Shown piece after piece: positions 1 to 5,628 of a stretch of 5,628 nt of DNA. A model generated the notes under the pieces. The model saw only the letters and a list, made by a program, of their open reading frames with translations. It was not told where the DNA came from and did no database searches. Position 1 is the first letter of the stretch. Every line of letters starts with the position of its first letter. The position numbers were made by a program, and so were the translations under genes. This DNA is from Alistipes sp. (GTDB lineage Bacteria; Bacteroidota; Bacteroidia; Bacteroidales; Rikenellaceae): NCBI GenBank assembly GCA_028691095.1, contig JAQUZZ010000115.1:1-5628 (forward strand). The letters run 5' to 3'.

Positions 1-166
1 CGGTGAGGTTGGTCGGAAAGTTTTTCAATATCTTAATGTATTGGTAAACATAAAGATACAAAATTAAATCCAATTAAACAACTGATGATCAGTATTGTAA
101 ACCAAATATTTTTAAACAGACTCTTAAGTTGATAGGATTTTTATGATGTTTAAATTAAAATACAGC
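1..166. other. AT-rich intergenic region at left edge
   Basis: No complete gene is visible here. Frame 2 of the plus strand is open from the window edge to a TAA at 65-67 and could be the last 21 codons of a gene entering from the left. Frame 3 is also open, to a TAA at 45-47, so neither can be called. The first 20 bases are GC-rich and the rest is very AT-rich, which suggests that a gene ends near the edge. The stretch contains a perfect short inverted repeat (81-93), an imperfect direct repeat (38-50 and 92-104), and a lone minus-strand TAATTTTG at 66-59 without a properly spaced -33 element. No convincing intrinsic terminator for rlmN is seen. Confidence 0.5.
81..93. repeat. Short perfect inverted repeat
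   Basis: ACTGAT and ATCAGT flank a single central G, a 6-bp dyad in AT-rich intergenic DNA. An outer ACAA/TTGT pair can extend it if a two-base bulge is allowed. It could be a protein-binding site, but arms this short arise readily by chance in DNA of this composition. The loop is too small for a stable RNA hairpin and no T-tract follows, so it is not a terminator. Confidence 0.3.
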
Positions 167-1204
167 CTAGCCTTGAGGCGAGGGTTTGTCGTTGCGTGTG
201 GTGGCGAGGAGACCGCAGGCGGCCTGAATGTCTTCTCCGCGGGAGGTTCGGATGGTGGTGATGATTCCTTTGCGGGAGAGGGCGTCGCGCATACGGATCA
301 TCGTGGCCTCGTCGGCGCCTTGCATCGGGGCGTCGGGGATGGCGTGGAAGCGAATCAGGTTGATGCGGCATTTGAGTCCTGCAAGCAGACGGCTGAGTGC
401 CGCTACGTGCGCAGGGGTGTCGTTGAGTCCGCGGAATACGATGTATTCAAAACTCACGCGTCGCTGATGGGTGAAGTCGTAGTCGCGCAGGATGCGCACC
501 ACCTCTTCGATCGGGTATCGTTGTTGTATGGGCATCATCTCCAAGCGTTCGTCCGCAAAGGGATTATGCAAACTTACGGCCAAATGCACTTTGGTCTGCG
601 CTAAAAATTCGCGAAGTGCCGGAATGACCCCAATGGTCGAGAGCGTGATGCGTGAGGGACTCCATCCGTAGCCCCACGCGGCGGTGAGGATCTCCAACGA
701 GCGTCGTACTTCGGGCCAGTTGTCCAGCGGCTCGCCCATACCCATGTAGACGATGTTGGTCAGCGAGCTGCTCTCGGGGAGGGTGCGAATCTGGTTGAGG
801 ATCTCGCCGGTGGTGAGGTGGTGTACGAATCCTTGGCGTGCGGTCATGCAGAAGCGGCATCCCATGCGGCATCCCGACTGCGAAGAGACACAGAGCGTCG
901 CGCGGTCGGCTTCGGGAATATAGGCCGATTCGATGAAGCGTTGTTGGAGGGTCGGAAAGAGATATTTCTTGGTGCCGTCGGTCGATTCGGCGACGTCGGC
1001 CACCGGAAGCACGCCGACCTCATATCGTTCGGACAAGAGCGTCCGGTTGCGTAGCGACAGATTGGTCATGGCGTCGAACGACGTGACTCCTTGACCATAG
1101 AGCCAGGAGGCGATCTGCCCGGCGGAGAAACGAGGCATTCCCAGAGCCTGAACACACTCGGTGAGTTCGGATAAGGTTTTGCCGAATAACCACTCTTTTT
1201 GCAT
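167..1204 (-). CDS. rlmN: RlmN, 23S rRNA A2503 / tRNA A37 C2-methyltransferase
   Basis: A 345-residue radical-SAM enzyme of normal family length. It is expected to methylate C2 of adenine 2503 in 23S rRNA and of adenine 37 in some tRNAs, in the cytoplasm. The radical-SAM CX3CX2C cluster is C112-C116-C119, flanked by the typical SQSGCRMGCRFCMTA context. The SAM-binding GMGEP lies near residues 155-159. The two cysteines of the ping-pong mechanism are both present: C105 (in RATLCVSSQ) and the methyl-carrying C330 (in GEDIQAACG). The N-terminal accessory region occupies residues 1-90. The start at 1204 (MQKEWLFGKTL) is chosen because the frame stays open upstream through a terminator and a tRNA gene, which cannot be part of the protein. 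No TAnnTTTG promoter is obvious between the terminator and the start, so its promoter is unresolved. Confidence 0.96.
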   Translation of the reverse strand: MQKEWLFGKTLSELTECVQALGMPRFSAGQIASWLYGQGVTSFDAMTNLSLRNRTLLSERYEVGVLPVADVAESTDGTKKYLFPTLQQRFIESAYIPEADRATLCVSSQSGCRMGCRFCMTARQGFVHHLTTGEILNQIRTLPESSSLTNIVYMGMGEPLDNWPEVRRSLEILTAAWGYGWSPSRITLSTIGVIPALREFLAQTKVHLAVSLHNPFADERLEMMPIQQRYPIEEVVRILRDYDFTHQRRVSFEYIVFRGLNDTPAHVAALSRLLAGLKCRINLIRFHAIPDAPMQGADEATMIRMRDALSRKGIITTIRTSRGEDIQAACGLLATTRNDKPSPQG

Positions 1205-1320
1205 AGTTATACGCTGTAAGGTTGAAGGAGAAGGCCGATTGATGCAAGAGGTGCGGAGGTCGATGGTGTGAATTTCGCACGGAGTACTTCGGTTGCGTTG
1301 GCGTTTTCGACGGATTTTGA

Positions 1321-1350
1321 AAAGAAAAAGGCTGCCCAAGACAGCCTTTT
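1321..1350 (-). terminator. Intrinsic terminator of tRNA-Ala
   Basis: On the minus strand, a 9-bp perfect stem (1350-1342 with 1334-1326, core GGCTG/CAGCC) encloses a 7-base loop and is followed by a T-rich run interrupted by a single C (1329-1321). It begins 11 bases after the tRNA 3' end, so it most likely ends the tRNA transcript and separates it from rlmN. Confidence 0.88.
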
Positions 1351-1361
1351 CGTTTTCAACG

Positions 1362-1435
<74 letters not shown>

Positions 1436-1446
1436 ATAATTTTTTA

Positions 1447-1478
1447 CAAAGATAAACGGTTTTTGAGAATCGTGCAAT
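1447..1478 (-). promoter_or_regulatory. Bacteroidota-type promoter of tRNA-Ala
   Basis: The minus strand reads TATCTTTG at 1454-1447, an exact match to the -7 consensus TAnnTTTG. An ATTG at 1478-1475 serves as a three-of-four match to the -33 TTTG, with a 20-base spacer in the known range. The -7 box ends 11 bases before the first tRNA base, so transcription would start only a few bases upstream of the mature 5' end. Confidence 0.82.
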
Positions 1479-1575
1479 AGGGTAGGGCTGAAATCGAAAG
1501 ATTTTTTTGCGATGGAAGATCGAAAAAGAGAAGCGCGGAGAAGGGAGTAGGTTCGGTGGTGCGATCCGAAGCGGC

Positions 1576-2274
1576 TCAGAGCAGTTTGAGCAGATCGCGC
1601 AGATCCGCAATTTCGTGCGTGGGCATCTCGCTGGAGCGTTCTCCGGTGGGGTTGAACCAGATTGAGTCCATCCCTACATTGAAAGCCCCCTGGATGTCCG
1701 ACTCCAGATCGTCACCGATCATCACCGCTCGGGTTACCTCGACGCCTGCCTGCTCCATGGCATAGGTGTAGATGCGGGGTGAGGGTTTGTTGGCTCCGGC
1801 ATCTTCCGAACAGATGATGCCCCGAAACAGATCGGTCAATCCGCTGTGGTGTAATTTGAGATGTTGGGTTTCGCGAAACCCGTTGGTCAGAATGTAGAGC
1901 GGATACCGCTGATGGAGTGCCGTGACCACCTCCGTGGCATACGGAATCATATTGCGAAAGGTAGGGGCTAAGGCGACATAAGCGTCGCTCAGTTCGACGG
2001 CTAAGTGCGGATCGGGAAGCCCGATCTGGAGCAACATCTGCGCGAAGCGGCGGTTGCGTAGTTCGACCCGTGTGACCAACTCGTCGCGATAGGCAGCCCA
2101 CAGTTGGGTGTTGATCTGATCGAAAATGGCGAAGCAGGGTTCAAAGTCAACCCCCGACCGCTTGAGATCGTATTGATCGTAGAGTTGTGCCAACGCCTCT
2201 TTCTGATTGCGTTCCACATCCCAGATTGTGCGATCTAAATCGAAAAATAGCGATTGATATCGTCCCATTTTCAT
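1576..2274 (-). CDS. HAD-superfamily hydrolase, YjjG-like nucleotidase
   Basis: A 232-residue cytoplasmic phosphatase with all four HAD motifs. Motif I is FFDLDRT with nucleophile D12 and acid/base D14. Motif II is ILTNG with T130 and N131. Motif III has K163 in NKPSP, and motif IV is GDDLESD (187-193) with magnesium-binding acids. The helical cap sits between motifs I and II (about 20-100), a C1-type cap as in the YjjG/YfnB group. Members of that group remove phosphate from nucleoside monophosphates, including non-canonical pyrimidines, so a pool-cleaning role is inferred; the substrate is not proven. An ATG at 2313 would add 13 residues but lies upstream of the predicted promoter. The start at 2274 (MKMGRYQ), or the in-frame ATG at 2268, places the HAD motif where family members have it. 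It is divergent from the AlkD-like gene. Confidence 0.88.
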   Translation of the reverse strand: MKMGRYQSLFFDLDRTIWDVERNQKEALAQLYDQYDLKRSGVDFEPCFAIFDQINTQLWAAYRDELVTRVELRNRRFAQMLLQIGLPDPHLAVELSDAYVALAPTFRNMIPYATEVVTALHQRYPLYILTNGFRETQHLKLHHSGLTDLFRGIICSEDAGANKPSPRIYTYAMEQAGVEVTRAVMIGDDLESDIQGAFNVGMDSIWFNPTGERSSEMPTHEIADLRDLLKLL

Positions 2275-2282
2275 TAAATTTG
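2253..2282 (+). promoter_or_regulatory. Possible promoter of the AlkD-like/DUF4838 operon
   Basis: TAAATTTG at 2275-2282 matches TAnnTTTG exactly. ATTG at 2253-2256 could be the -33 box, with a slightly short 18-base spacer. The transcript would begin near 2288 and carry a leader of about 60 bases before the ATG at 2348. The box abuts the start of the HAD gene and faces that gene's own promoter. It is less certain than the tRNA promoter because such motifs arise easily in AT-rich DNA. Confidence 0.45.
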
Positions 2283-2288
2283 TCGAAA

Positions 2289-2321
2289 CAAAGGTAGCGA
2301 ATTCTTGCGACACTGCCGAAA
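2289..2321 (-). promoter_or_regulatory. Predicted promoter of the HAD hydrolase gene
   Basis: The minus strand reads TACCTTTG at 2296-2289, an exact TAnnTTTG match, with TTTC at 2321-2318 as a near -33 box after a 21-base spacer. Transcription would start near 2285-2282, leaving a leader of only about 8-17 bases before the ATGs at 2274 and 2268. This argues against the upstream ATG at 2313. Confidence 0.65.
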
Positions 2322-2347
2322 ACCGAGTGAAACCTTAGACTCCATCC

Positions 2348-3055
2348 ATGATGACATACGAAACACAATCTCTGCTCGAAGCGCTTCAGAGCCTTCGCCG
2401 GGAGGATCATTTTCAGAAACTTACCCGCTTCGGCATTCCGACCGAACACGCCTTGGGAGTGCCCGTTCCGGCGTTGCGTCGCTTGGCGCGCACCTTGCGG
2501 GGACGTCACGATCTGGCGTTGGGGTTGTGGGAGAGCGAGTGGCACGAAGCACGCATTCTGGCGACCATGATTGCCGATCCCTCTCAAACCACACCCCAGA
2601 TGATGGATCGGTGGAGTGCGGCGTTCGACAGTTGGGATCTCTGTGACCAATGTTGTGCCAATCTGTTCCGTCACCTCCCTTTTGCGTGGGATAAAATTCC
2701 GGAGTATGCCGCGCGTCCCGAGGAGTTTGTGCGTCGTACGGCTTTTGCTTTGATTGCGTCGCTGGCGATGGGCGATCGGAAGATTCCCGACGCTCCCTTC
2801 CTTGCGGTGTTGCCCTTGATCGAGCGTTATGCCGACGACCCGCGGAACTTCGTGCGCAAGGCGGTCAACTGGGCACTCCGTCAGATCGGAAAACGAAACG
2901 TGACCCTCTATCCTGAGGCGTTGACCCTCAGCCGACGCTTGGCTGCCTCTTCCCATAAAACCACAGCGTGGATCGGGAAAGATGCCGTGCGAGAGTTGAC
3001 CGACCCCCAGATCCTTGCGCGACTGCACACTGCTGTACTTAACCCTCAAACTTAA
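2348..3055 (+). CDS. AlkD-like DNA alkylation repair protein (HEAT-like repeats)
   Basis: A 235-residue, wholly helical cytoplasmic protein of the DNA alkylation repair family (PF08713 type). Characterised members are DNA glycosylases that remove positively charged N3- and N7-alkylated purines without base flipping. SWDLCD (95-100) supplies W96 and D100 with the same four-residue spacing as W109/D113 of Bacillus cereus AlkD. FVRRTAF (127-133) supplies R130, the likely counterpart of R148. NFVRKAVNWALRQIGKRN (167-184) supplies W175, the likely counterpart of W187. The catalytic set therefore looks intact, unlike AlkD2-type relatives that have lost these residues. Length matches the family. Start is at ATG 2348, with a second ATG directly after it at 2351; neither has a clear Shine-Dalgarno. 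Its stop lies six bases before the DUF4838 start, which implies co-transcription. Confidence 0.9.
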   Translation: MMTYETQSLLEALQSLRREDHFQKLTRFGIPTEHALGVPVPALRRLARTLRGRHDLALGLWESEWHEARILATMIADPSQTTPQMMDRWSAAFDSWDLCDQCCANLFRHLPFAWDKIPEYAARPEEFVRRTAFALIASLAMGDRKIPDAPFLAVLPLIERYADDPRNFVRKAVNWALRQIGKRNVTLYPEALTLSRRLAASSHKTTAWIGKDAVRELTDPQILARLHTAVLNPQT

Positions 3056-3061
3056 CCTATC

Positions 3062-4870
3062 ATGAAACTCTCTATGCGTCTTGTGGCGTTGGTACTCCCT
3101 TGGATGCCGACGCTCCTTTGTGCCCAAACGCTGCACCTCGTGCGTCAAGGGCATTCGGCATACCGGATTGTTGTGCCGGTGCCGGATTCGGAGATGGAAC
3201 AGAAAGCGGCGGCTGAATTTCAGCGGCTCTTGGCACTCAGTACCCAGGTGGCGCTCCCGATTGTGGGAGATACGTTGCCCGTGCAATCGCGCGAAATCCG
3301 TATCGGTGCGCTGACCCGACGCGAGGCAATCGCCTCGGAGTCCGATCTGCAAGAGGACGGATTTGCCTTGAAGAGTTCGGGCAAAGCCCTTGTGATTCGT
3401 GGCGGGCGCGACAAGGGTCTGCTGTACGGAGTCTATACCTTTTTTGATCGGTATCTCGGTTACCGATGCTATACCCCTACCGTGTTGAAGTATCCGACAT
3501 ACGCGCGTCTCGATTTGCAACCCTTGGATACGACGGAGATACCGGTCAATACCTATCGGAATGTTTACTATGCCGTGGCGGAAGACCCCTTCTATGCCGA
3601 CTGGCATAAGTTGGATCACATGAAGCCGGAGTGGGAGTGGTGGGTGCACACCTTTTCGCGGTTGCTGCCTCCCAGTCAATATTTTGAGTCGCACCCCGAA
3701 TATTATGCGTGGGTCGACGGCAAACGGGTCGGGATGCAGGCCGACGGACACCTCTTCGCGCAACTCTGCCTGACCAACCCGGGAACCCTTCAGACCTCCA
3801 TCGAAACGCTTCGGGCTCAGATTCAGGCTCACCCCCAGGCACACTATTGGTCGATCAGCCAAAACGACACCTATCCCGATCGACCCTACAACTGCACCTG
3901 CCCCGATTGTGCTGCGTTGGATCGTGCTGCCGGATCGCCCAGTGGCTCGATGCTCCATTTTGTCAATCGCATAGCCGAGGCTTTTCCGGATAAAACCATC
4001 TCGACCTTGGCATATCGCTATACCCGTAAGGCTCCGAAGGGGATTCTTCCGAACCCCAATGTGAACATCATGCTGTGTGACATCGAGTGCAACCGACAGA
4101 CTCCGGTGTTTGTGGATAGTACGGGCACGGCGTTCTGTTCCGACTTTGAGGCGTGGAGCAATCTGACGCACAATATCTTGGTGTGGGATTACACCATTCA
4201 ATTCTCGAACTTGATGGATCCGTTCCCCAACCTCCACGTGTTGCAACCCAACTTGCAATATTTCGTAAAGCACGGTGTCTCGGCACACTTCCAACAGGGA
4301 AATATCAGTCGCGGTGGGGAGTTCAGTGAGCTTCGTCCCTATCTGATTGCCCGATTGTTGTGGAATCCGGATCTGGATTTCGAGGCGGAATTGAACGATT
4401 TCTTGCAGGGGTACTACGAAGAGGGAGGAGCGTTCATTGCCCAATATATCCAGATCATGCGTCAGGAGCTGGACTCCTCGCATCTGCCACTCACCATCTA
4501 TGGCAAACCGACGGATCATCTGGATGGATTTCTGAGCGATCGGAATTTTGCGCGCTATGAAGCCTTGTTCGATCAGGCCGAGCGAGCGGTGGCCGACAAG
4601 CCGGAGGTGTTGGAGCGGGTGCAAACCGCGCGGATGCCTCTGACCTTTGCCCTAATGGAGATCGCCAAAGCGCGAGGAAAGGCCGAAACGCGTGTCTTGG
4701 AACAACGTGCCGAGGGGTGGGGGGTGAAGCCTGAGGTGGAACAACGCCTCCAGGCCTTCTTGGAGTTGTGTCATCGCACGGGCGTTCAAAATTTTGTCGA
4801 AGGAGGCCGATCGGCCGACGAGTATGTGCAGATGACACGGGATGCCTTTACCCAGATTCTGACCCAATAG
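3062..4870 (+). CDS. Secreted DUF4838-domain protein, glycoside-hydrolase-like
   Basis: A 602-residue exported protein of the DUF4838 family (PF16126 type). Residues 1-21 form a signal peptide: positive start, hydrophobic core, and probable signal peptidase I cleavage after LCA, leaving Q22. It is not a lipoprotein, because leucine precedes the cysteine where a lipobox needs a small residue. Residues about 22-155 resemble the alpha/beta N-terminal domain of GH20/GH67 enzymes, ending in GLLYGVYTFFDRYLGYRCYTP. Residues about 165-450 are the DUF4838 core with CTCPDC (C278, C280, C283). Acidic residues D269, D340, E342 and D376 sit in conserved-looking contexts, but no catalytic role is established. 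The C-terminal 150 residues look helical. A role in glycan processing at the periplasm or cell surface is inferred from these folds only. It follows the AlkD-like gene by six bases. Confidence 0.85.
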   Translation: MKLSMRLVALVLPWMPTLLCAQTLHLVRQGHSAYRIVVPVPDSEMEQKAAAEFQRLLALSTQVALPIVGDTLPVQSREIRIGALTRREAIASESDLQEDGFALKSSGKALVIRGGRDKGLLYGVYTFFDRYLGYRCYTPTVLKYPTYARLDLQPLDTTEIPVNTYRNVYYAVAEDPFYADWHKLDHMKPEWEWWVHTFSRLLPPSQYFESHPEYYAWVDGKRVGMQADGHLFAQLCLTNPGTLQTSIETLRAQIQAHPQAHYWSISQNDTYPDRPYNCTCPDCAALDRAAGSPSGSMLHFVNRIAEAFPDKTISTLAYRYTRKAPKGILPNPNVNIMLCDIECNRQTPVFVDSTGTAFCSDFEAWSNLTHNILVWDYTIQFSNLMDPFPNLHVLQPNLQYFVKHGVSAHFQQGNISRGGEFSELRPYLIARLLWNPDLDFEAELNDFLQGYYEEGGAFIAQYIQIMRQELDSSHLPLTIYGKPTDHLDGFLSDRNFARYEALFDQAERAVADKPEVLERVQTARMPLTFALMEIAKARGKAETRVLEQRAEGWGVKPEVEQRLQAFLELCHRTGVQNFVEGGRSADEYVQMTRDAFTQILTQ

Positions 4871-4974
4871 ACCCTCTGAAAGAAGAGGATCGTTTCCCCT
4901 CTCTTGATGCTTCTCTATGTTCAACCATACGGTGGAGTAGCAAGGGGGAGGGGCGGAGCGTCTGCTCGATTGAA

Positions 4975-5015
4975 ACAGGGTCTTGTGCTGTGTTGTATTC
5001 AGCATGAGACCCTGT
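4975..5015. repeat. Large inverted repeat: 16-bp stem, 9-base loop
   Basis: Positions 4975-4990 pair with 5000-5015 over 16 consecutive positions. The outer nine pairs (ACAGGGTCT/AGACCCTGT) are perfect, then two adjacent G-U wobbles, then five more perfect pairs; the loop is TGTTGTATT. An outer TCGAT (4967-4971) and ATCGA (5027-5031) could pair beyond an internal loop. No T-tract follows on the plus strand, and only TTT on the minus strand. It may be a non-canonical terminator or 3'-end stabiliser for the DUF4838 mRNA, or a dispersed repeat element. Confidence 0.85.
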
Positions 5016-5096
5016 GGCGTATGGGGATCGAAATCGGGAAAGGAATCCTTGAAAGAGGTGTAAAATTTGGACAAAAGAGATGAATTTGTGCTGATT

Positions 5097-5129
5097 TTAG
5101 ACGAATGGGGGAAATAATGTCTATTTTTG
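5097..5129 (+). promoter_or_regulatory. Predicted promoter of the SulP gene
   Basis: TATTTTTG at 5122-5129 matches the TAnnTTTG -7 consensus exactly. TTAG at 5097-5100 is a three-of-four match to the -33 TTTG, with a 21-base spacer. Transcription would begin near 5134 and give a leader of roughly 70 bases. I do not recognise a riboswitch in that leader; it is A-rich shortly before the start codon, as is usual for translation starts in this phylum. Confidence 0.62.
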
Positions 5130-5207
5130 CAGCCCCTTACGGATGCCGGTAGCTTGGGATATTGGAGTTGGAGCGTGAGGGGATCTATAAAAAATTATTC
5201 CTGTTTC

Positions 5208-5628
5208 ATGAAATCTTTTACTTTTCGGCCGAAGCTCTGTTCGGCTTTGACGCATTACAACAAAGAGACTTTTATGGCCGACCTGATGGCCGGTATCATT
5301 GTGGGCATCGTGGCGCTACCGCTGGCGATCGCCTTTGGTATCGCATCGGGTGTTTCGCCGGAGAAGGGTATCATCACGGCGATCATCGCGGGGTTTATTA
5401 TCTCGTTCTTGGGAGGCTCGCGGGTGCAGATCGGAGGCCCTACGGGGGCTTTTATCGTGATCGTCTACGGAATCATCGCCCAATATGGCGAGAAGGGGTT
5501 GATCGTTGCTACGATCATGGCCGGTGTGATTCTGATTCTCTTGGGTCTCTTTAAATTGGGCACGGTCATCAAGTTTATTCCCTATCCGATTGTGGTGGGA
5601 TTTACCAGCGGTATTGCTGTGACCATCT
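5208..5628 (+). CDS. SulP-family anion transporter, N-terminal part (cut by window)
   Basis: The frame is open from ATG 5208 to the window edge, giving the first 140 residues of an inner-membrane protein whose family is usually about 500-600 residues. SulP (SLC26) members move sulfate, bicarbonate or other anions, often with sodium or protons. A short amphipathic N-terminus is followed by membrane segments at about 25-47 ([20 protein letters not shown]), 54-70, 80-93 and 98-115, and a fifth begins near 127. Family signatures are the GGPTGAF turn (76-82) and [13 protein letters not shown] (125-137). ATG 5208 is the first ATG after an in-frame stop at 5115-5117 and fits the family N-terminus; M23 would remove conserved residues. 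The substrate and the presence of a C-terminal STAS domain cannot be judged from this fragment. A predicted promoter (5097-5129) suggests a transcription unit separate from DUF4838. Confidence 0.92.
   Translation, partial: MKSFTFRPKLCSALTHYNKETFMADLMAGIIVGIVALPLAIAFGIASGVSPEKGIITAIIAGFIISFLGGSRVQIGGPTGAFIVIVYGIIAQYGEKGLIVATIMAGVILILLGLFKLGTVIKFIPYPIVVGFTSGIAVTI

Larger units (their letters stand above)
4871..5207. other. Intergenic region between DUF4838 gene and sulP
   Basis: No gene is supported in these 337 bases. ORFs crossing it on the minus strand (4652-5074) and plus strand (4768-5007) run into the DUF4838 coding sequence out of frame and resemble no protein I recognise. The region holds short CCTCT/AGAGG/CCTCT pairing segments just after the stop (4873-4902), a G-rich tract (4943-4957), a large hairpin (4975-5015) and a promoter (5097-5129), followed by the sulP leader. 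No standard hairpin plus T-tract terminator is visible. Confidence 0.7.

Noticed and set aside
143..604. Plus-strand 153-residue ORF opposite the rlmN 3' end
   Set aside because: It is antisense to a full-length, motif-complete RlmN and has no domain of its own.
1500..1575. Possible terminator after the HAD gene
   Set aside because: Only a 5-bp TTCGG/CCGAA pairing with a 9-base loop is visible on the minus strand, and no T-run follows directly.
2147..4624. Minus-strand open frame of 825 codons antisense to the AlkD-like and DUF4838 genes
   Set aside because: Its translation is rich in Arg, His, Gln and Gly, shows no domain I recognise, and overlaps genes with clear family motifs plus the start of the HAD gene. 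It is best explained as absence of stops opposite biased codons, though its length is striking.
4873..4902. CCTCT/AGAGG/CCTCT segments that could form alternative 5-bp stems after the DUF4838 stop
   Set aside because: Each stem is only 5 bp with loops of 6 or 9 bases and no T-tract follows. This is too weak to call a terminator or switch.
4652..5074. Minus-strand 140-residue ORF across the DUF4838 3' end and the intergenic gap
   Set aside because: It has no recognisable domain, runs through the hairpin, and half of it is antisense to DUF4838. I see no properly placed promoter.
5134..5207. Possible riboswitch in the SulP leader
   Set aside because: The leader is about 70 bases and shows neither a conserved aptamer core I recognise nor a strong hairpin next to the start codon.
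5162..5554. Plus-strand 130-residue ORF overlapping the SulP gene
   Set aside because: It needs a TTG start and its sequence is a frame-shifted shadow of the SulP coding region, rich in Gly, Arg and His with no membrane segments.

Overview
The window looks like a chromosomal segment from a member of the Bacteroidota, most likely Bacteroidales. Four intergenic positions carry the phylum's characteristic -7 promoter element TAnnTTTG, and the start codons lack clear Shine-Dalgarno sequences. The secreted DUF4838 protein ends its signal peptide in the 'CAQ' pattern common in the phylum. Coding regions are moderately GC-rich and the intergenic gaps are distinctly AT-rich. A genus cannot be fixed from this sequence alone.

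Layout. Positions 1-166 are AT-rich and hold no gene that can be called. Three minus-strand units follow: rlmN (167-1204, 23S rRNA/tRNA adenine-C2 methyltransferase), a tRNA-Ala(GGC) gene (1362-1435) with its own promoter and a strong intrinsic terminator, and a YjjG-like HAD phosphatase (1576-2274). The roughly 70-bp gap at 2275-2347 is a divergent promoter region. The plus strand then carries an AlkD-like DNA alkylation repair protein (2348-3055). Six bases later comes a secreted 602-residue DUF4838 protein (3062-4870), very probably in the same operon. A 337-base intergenic region (4871-5207) contains a 16-bp-stem hairpin and a promoter. The window ends inside a SulP-family anion transporter (5208 to the edge).

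Function. Most of this is housekeeping: translation (rlmN, tRNA-Ala), probable nucleotide-pool cleaning (HAD) and base repair (AlkD-like). These sit beside a probable carbohydrate-related surface or periplasmic protein and an anion transporter. I see no CRISPR array, insertion sequence, phage gene or defence system, and no convincing new multi-gene system. The points most worth a second look are the unusual alkD-like/DUF4838 operon pairing, the face-to-face overlapping promoters at 2275-2296, the large hairpin at 4975-5015, and the CxCxxC cluster in the DUF4838 protein.
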